From Isoetes taiwanensis (taxonomy: Eukaryota; Streptophyta; Lycopodiopsida; Isoetales; Isoetaceae): a DNA stretch of 64,000 bases. The stretch covers positions 4,464,623 through 4,528,622 of the forward strand of contig JAJEKV010000027.1 of assembly GCA_021234155.1 (NCBI GenBank). The letters run 5' to 3'. The notes under the pieces are model-generated. The model did no database searches. It was given only the letters and a program-made list of their open reading frames with translations, and was not told where the DNA came from. This document shows, in pieces, positions 59,755 through 64,000 of this stretch (position 1 is the first letter of the stretch; each line of letters opens with the position of its first letter). A program made the position numbers and the translations under genes.

Positions 59755-59815
59755 AAAGAAAAAAAAAACAAGGTGCTGCGCACGGAGGGTTGCCCTCCAT
59801 GGCCGGAGAGTGAAG
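59755..59815 (-). repeat. GGAGGGC...CACCTTGTT terminus, copy 4
   Basis: Minus strand: ATGGAGGGCAACCCTCCG, a perfect 6-bp stem with a short loop, followed by TGCGCAGCACCTTGTTT. It is the clearest copy, 260 bp upstream of the Replitron-like gene. Confidence 0.65.
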
Positions 59816-59819
59816 TGGC

Positions 59820-60470
59820 TTAAGTTGTAGTTGTAGAGAATAGAGTGTTTGAGTCGAAATTGCTATTTTGAAACATTCACATTTTGTGAAGGTGATGGTA
59901 CGCATTTGCATTACTAAGTTCTGCTTAGGTGTTGAGGTGTTGTTGGATGTTGGAGTAGGATGCAGTTGGACATATGGACTTTGGGGTTTGAGTGCAAGGT
60001 ATTGGCGTTTGGTGTTTGGTATGGAACTAGGATGGCAGAGGCATAAGGAGAAGTGTAATAAAGGAGAGAATGGATGTACATGTTTTGTGAAGTGGCTTAA
60101 ATCGTAGTTGAAAGTTATGTTTTGACATTTTATTGAAATTGGTACTTTTAGACAATAGAGTACTTGAAACCATGATTTTATTAATAGGATGATATACATT
60201 GGAGTACTTGATAGTTGATAACATACGAAACAATTTATGAAGAATCGAAATAGAGGAAGAAGAGGGGGGTGTGCAAAAGATGTTAAGATTTATAAATTGT
60301 TTTGCACGTGAATTTTGTTTAGGGCATGAAGGAAGAATTCAATACTTTAAATTGAAGAGGGTTGCTAAGAATTTAATAGCATGGAATACATGGAAGTTAC
60401 AAGCAAAGTAAAGCTGTTTAAAAATATGAAGGGATGTCTTTTGTTGTTCTATAGTTATGGATCATGTTTG
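59820..60470. other. No recognised gene
   Basis: T/G-rich on the plus strand; open frames on both strands lack known motifs. Confidence 0.4.
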
Positions 60471-60473
60471 AGC

Positions 60474-61345
60474 CTAGATCCTGTTGAAGGCAATAATTTG
60501 GAGTCCGTGGTTGAGTTGAAATGTGCATTTACTCCGGCTCTTCAGTATGCTTTGGCGGAATGATCGAGGATCTGCTTTCATTGTAGCTAATGCGCCTCCG
60601 AATGGGTAATCGAGAAATTTATCAAGCAATGCTCCTACCATTGTGACATGTAGCGTGTTGGATCCAGTGTCGATGTCGCCGAACATTGTTAACTCTTCTG
60701 TCATGTCGTCGTTCCTGCACGTGTCGCAGAGATTGTCCGGCACTACCTTGTTGCAAGCATTGCACGTCTTGACAACCTTGTTTTCGCCAGTTATATTCAA
60801 TCTTAATGTGCCTGTGATCTGTACATGCAAGGATGTTTGATTAATGGAGAGCTTATGAAAGAAGGTAAAAAGCGAAGACAATTTTGGCTTAGTTTTAGTA
60901 GTAGAAGATATACATTGGTATTTTGTAGAACGTGTGCTGCGAAGACTTCATTTGTGAGTTTTGCTACTACATCATCGTCTGGGAACCATAATTCATCCGG
61001 AAACCAACTTGACACTGCGTCCTCGACAATCTTGAATGCCATTGTAGCTTTTGTAGATGTTAAGCTAGTCTGGCCACGGAACGTACTTGCCTTTAGGGTC
61101 TTGAATAAGATAATGGGTTTACGTCCTAAAAGAAACAAGTCTTTGAGCTTGTCAAACACATGTGCTTGTTCAGGCCAGAACTTTAATTCTGCGACATCCT
61201 TTTTGTCGCATCCATCTGCGATCAGCAAACAAGGGAATATCGTATGTTCTTTGACCCCGACAATAGCAACTAGCAGGTTGACGTGTATGGGTTGGTCATG
61301 GGTCGCGTTTAACAGTGACTGTATGTTTGCACTGTCTGTGGGCAA
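60474..61345 (-). CDS. OB-fold single-stranded DNA-binding protein (RPA70/MEIOB-like), 5' part unresolved
   Basis: Two exons join in phase on the minus strand: about 61345-60914 and 60818-60474, roughly 258 codons. Exon 1 has VNLLVAIVGVKE, KKDVAELKFWPEQAHVFDKL and ILFKTLKASTFRGQTSLT, the strand order of an RPA-type OB-fold. Exon 2 opens ITGTLRLNITGEN and has a C-x2-C-x8-C-x2-C ribbon (CNACNKVVPDNLCDTC) followed by a second OB-like part with MFGDIDTGSNTLHVTMVG. RPA70 and its meiotic relative MEIOB bind single-stranded DNA in replication, repair and crossing-over. No lesion is visible. A stop lies just before the first visible codons, so exon 1 must begin at a splice acceptor and upstream exons are missing or elsewhere. 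Confidence 0.55.
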
Positions 61346-61479
61346 TCATACTATCAAAGGAAAAATAAAGAGCATGATGCATGCATCTGAATTCACCATT
61401 ACAAAGATCAAAATAAACGGTTGCATGTATTTGTTACGTATATATTTCTTTCTACCCACAAGAAGAATTGCTTTTTAGC

Positions 61480-62540
61480 ACAACCTGTTTGGACTTACTA
61501 ACTAGTGAAGTCATTATCCTGAAAAGAGTGGTTGAATTTAGACTTGAATCAGCTAAAAACTGGCCAAACAAGAACTTGTCTACATGCATCAATTAATGCA
61601 ACTGAATAAGAATCTTGCATCATTATGTATTTACCCTACTAGTAAGTCTAGGCCTGTGAAGGCAAGCTGCAATAATACATTAAGTAGATCTCATAGCAGA
61701 CCCACACTTTACTTGCAACATGGCTACAACATAATGTTATCTCAATGAGAATTTAATAGAAGATACTGGACATAAGAAGATGAGATGAAATAATTATTCA
61801 TCCGAGTAGTTCAGGATTTGATAGTGGGAAAAAGTGATACTACGAGGTGACAACATCTAAGTTTAGGAATGATATACCATATTACTCTATATTATATGCT
61901 TTCAGCTGCTAAGTGAATCAAGAAAAACACGCAGTTAGGACGCCAATTTACCATAAACTGTCATGCAACTAGCCAAGTAGTCTTGTCAAAATATCTTCAT
62001 TACAATCCATCCTGACTTTCTTTTTTACACAAAGTTGAGTGACTTCTTCACACTTCACACTTCGTGACACTATAGAGTCTGGATTGAACCCATACGTTGT
62101 CTTATTTAACTCTGTCCGTCAATACTCCCTCTGTAATGGGCCCATTCTCTACAAACTACGTGAACTATGATATTGACAACACGAAAGCTGGGTAACAGAC
62201 ATTTGAAGAGCTCAAGCATCAACAATACAAAGAAAACAAAGAAATAGACATCATATATTCACCTCTCTTACCTTAATGTGCAAGCCTTTTTCATGCATTC
62301 AAAGCAACAACTATAGCGCATAAGCTAAAATTTTTGATGCCCTGCTCTATTTTCAAACTTATCATATCCTTCAATCTTTCCACCAGAGTGGCCAAAGAAA
62401 AACTAGTGTATGAGAGTGTAGCCCATCTTGGGTTGATTTTCCTTAGTTAAATCCACGCCCTAGGCATGTCAACAAAAATGGTTACTATCCCAAGTACCCT
62501 ACTCCAAGATCGAATAGAGACCAAAGCATACCTTTGCAAA
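61480..62540. other. No gene seen
   Basis: Upstream flank of the OB-fold gene; AT-rich, no convincing exon found. Confidence 0.4.
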
Positions 62541-62559
62541 AGAATCATGCGCTTATAGT

Positions 62560-63200
62560 TCTCTGTACACATCCTTTTCAAGAAATTTAAGAATCAATTT
62601 TGTTTCTTGAACATCAAAGATTCTCACTTGCCATGCCATAACGTGTATTTGATCAACGGCATTAGGTAAACTATTATAGACTAAGCATAAAATTCTCATT
62701 TTCCATGCCACGTACCCGTTAAGCAAAAGCTGAAGGAAAAAAATGCATCCCGTGCAATGAAATGATGGAAGGCCTTCGGTTCCAAAGTCCCTGCCGACAA
62801 TGCAACTATGAGGGGATGATAAAGGGCGCGAATAGGTTTTACATTTGGTGCCCAATCATGCCACATATTTTCATAATGCTCGAGAAAGGTGGCTCCTCGC
62901 TGGTTTTATGCCCTCTTGTTTGCATGTTTTCAAAATACTTAAGGGCAAGAATCATCACACAATGTTTTGCATATCGGCAATGATAGAACCACATGGCAAT
63001 TTTAAAATATTTCATGTGCCTCCTCCAGTGTGACATTTCACATACATATCAACAAGAGTGTTACCCACAACAATGTCTAGTTGAACTCCATTTTCAATAG
63101 CCCTCATGTTGCATATGTGCAATTGCAGACAATGCGCTTTCACCAAATACCCACGAATTCATCACATTGTCTTTAGCAGTCATAGTTCCCGGATTTGGAT
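62560..63200 (-). pseudogene. PPR (pentatricopeptide repeat) gene remnant
   Basis: Minus strand: GVQLDIVVGNTLVDMYVKC (about 63090-63030), then after a stop and a frame change ALKYFENMQTRGHK and FSSIMKICGMIGHQ (62970-62840). These are successive units of a plant organellar PPR protein of the PLS type, where the S and L motifs read VGN-x-L-V-D-M-Y-x-K-C and A-L-x-x-F-x-x-M-Q. Such proteins bind organelle RNA for editing, splicing or stability. Several stops and frame changes make it a pseudogene; repeats on both sides are unrecognisable. Confidence 0.65.
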
Positions 63201-64000
63201 TTAAGCTCGAGCAACCTTTCTTGTAAAGTCAATTGCTCTTCTTTGTTTTGCGCCCCAAAATAGGTTGCTTGCATTCTGTCTGAGCAATACAATTACAATG
63301 GAAATGCATAGAATCATGGAACAAAACCCCGAATGACCTACTTTAAAACTCTATTTCCTTCAAGAATTTCTAATACGAGAAAAAGCGGTCAAAGCATTGC
63401 ATAAGAACAATATTAGGAATTGTGTTATGATCAATACTATAGAATTAATTGACCCCATGGTCCATAAAAGTTCATTTCCTACAAATCAAAGGTTTCACCT
63501 CGAGTTCATATAGTTCCCCTGGATTACCTCTCATAGTCCGCTTTGATGAGTTTGTTTGCAACTAGCGATTGCTGGCCTCTTAATATCTCCGACTCGATTA
63601 ACTGCTTTAGCAAGGTTTTCCAACAAGCTTGCGGGGAGAAGCACCGTGTCTAAGGCGAGAATCTCAATGAATCTACAACTGCTACCATGCCAGGACCAAA
63701 TACCCACATTCCTAGGAAAAAGAAACAAAAATGATGAGACCAAGTTGCATCAACAGTAATTTGTAGAAGCTGGATTTGTTAAAGTAAATTCGAACATAGA
63801 GGGTTTGATTAGACAGTTTCTCCTTGTTCACATCACAGAAGCGGCAAGATCAACCACGAAGAGTAGTGTGAAGTTGCTATTATTCTACAGATTGATGGTA
63901 CTGCAGACGGATCCCCTGCACCAGCTCGTACAATGTATCAGTCTGGCATTGTGCTCCTTTTGGCTAGGTGAAAATAATCTGGCACCCGTTTTTGGCTTTT
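63200..64000. other. No further gene recognised
   Basis: The region may include upstream, more decayed PPR units on the minus strand; I cannot assign any. Confidence 0.35.

Overview
This window looks like nuclear DNA of a land plant. It carries a three-exon gene for the Rubisco small subunit with a chloroplast transit peptide and an intron right after the Met-Gln of the mature protein, spliced eukaryotic genes on both strands, plant-type Ty1/copia and Ty3 elements, SINEs and a MITE. The mix of many decayed mobile elements, low GC and few genes would suit a fern or another spore-bearing plant, but that is inference from overall character and nothing here fixes the species.

Region by region: 1-1.7 kb is the end of a Ty3-type pol with 3' repeat sequence; 2.2-2.5 kb is a LINE reverse-transcriptase tail; 4.36-5.23 kb is an apparently intact rbcS gene on the minus strand with TATA box, I-box and G-box upstream; 7.6-8.2 kb is a degenerate CCACATTAACC repeat field; 9.7-10.9 kb is a broken aldo-keto reductase followed by a broken ABCC transporter on the other strand; 13.6-14.1 kb has a SINE and a lone subtilase exon; 17.9-19.2 kb is a minus-strand RNA polymerase III subunit RPC9 gene; 22.5-24.8 kb holds an unrecognised spliced gene whose exons are duplicated in the window.

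25.85-29.27 kb is the most notable part: a 3.4-kb unit bounded by perfect 21-bp inverted repeats and carrying a six-exon minus-strand gene for a Crypton-type (DUF3504-like) tyrosine recombinase, with its own TATA promoter and a 244-bp duplicated leader. 29.8-31.2 kb contains a LINE endonuclease remnant and a minus-strand copia remnant; 31.68-36.16 kb is a copia element with both short LTRs; 41.1-42.05 kb is a second copia gag with its primer-binding site.

44.1-47.4 kb (plus) encodes a decayed coiled-coil/RING-like/FCP1-like phosphatase protein, convergent with 47.5-53.4 kb (minus), a decayed transposase-like gene whose intron holds a 3.84-kb inverted-repeat element with an array of hairpins and a nested Tourist-like MITE. 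58.4-59.5 kb is a decayed fragment resembling the HUH-type replicase of Replitrons, 60.5-61.3 kb an OB-fold protein of the RPA70/MEIOB type, and 62.5-63.2 kb a decayed PPR gene. Working host genes appear to be rbcS, RPC9 and possibly the OB-fold gene; nearly everything else is mobile DNA or its debris.
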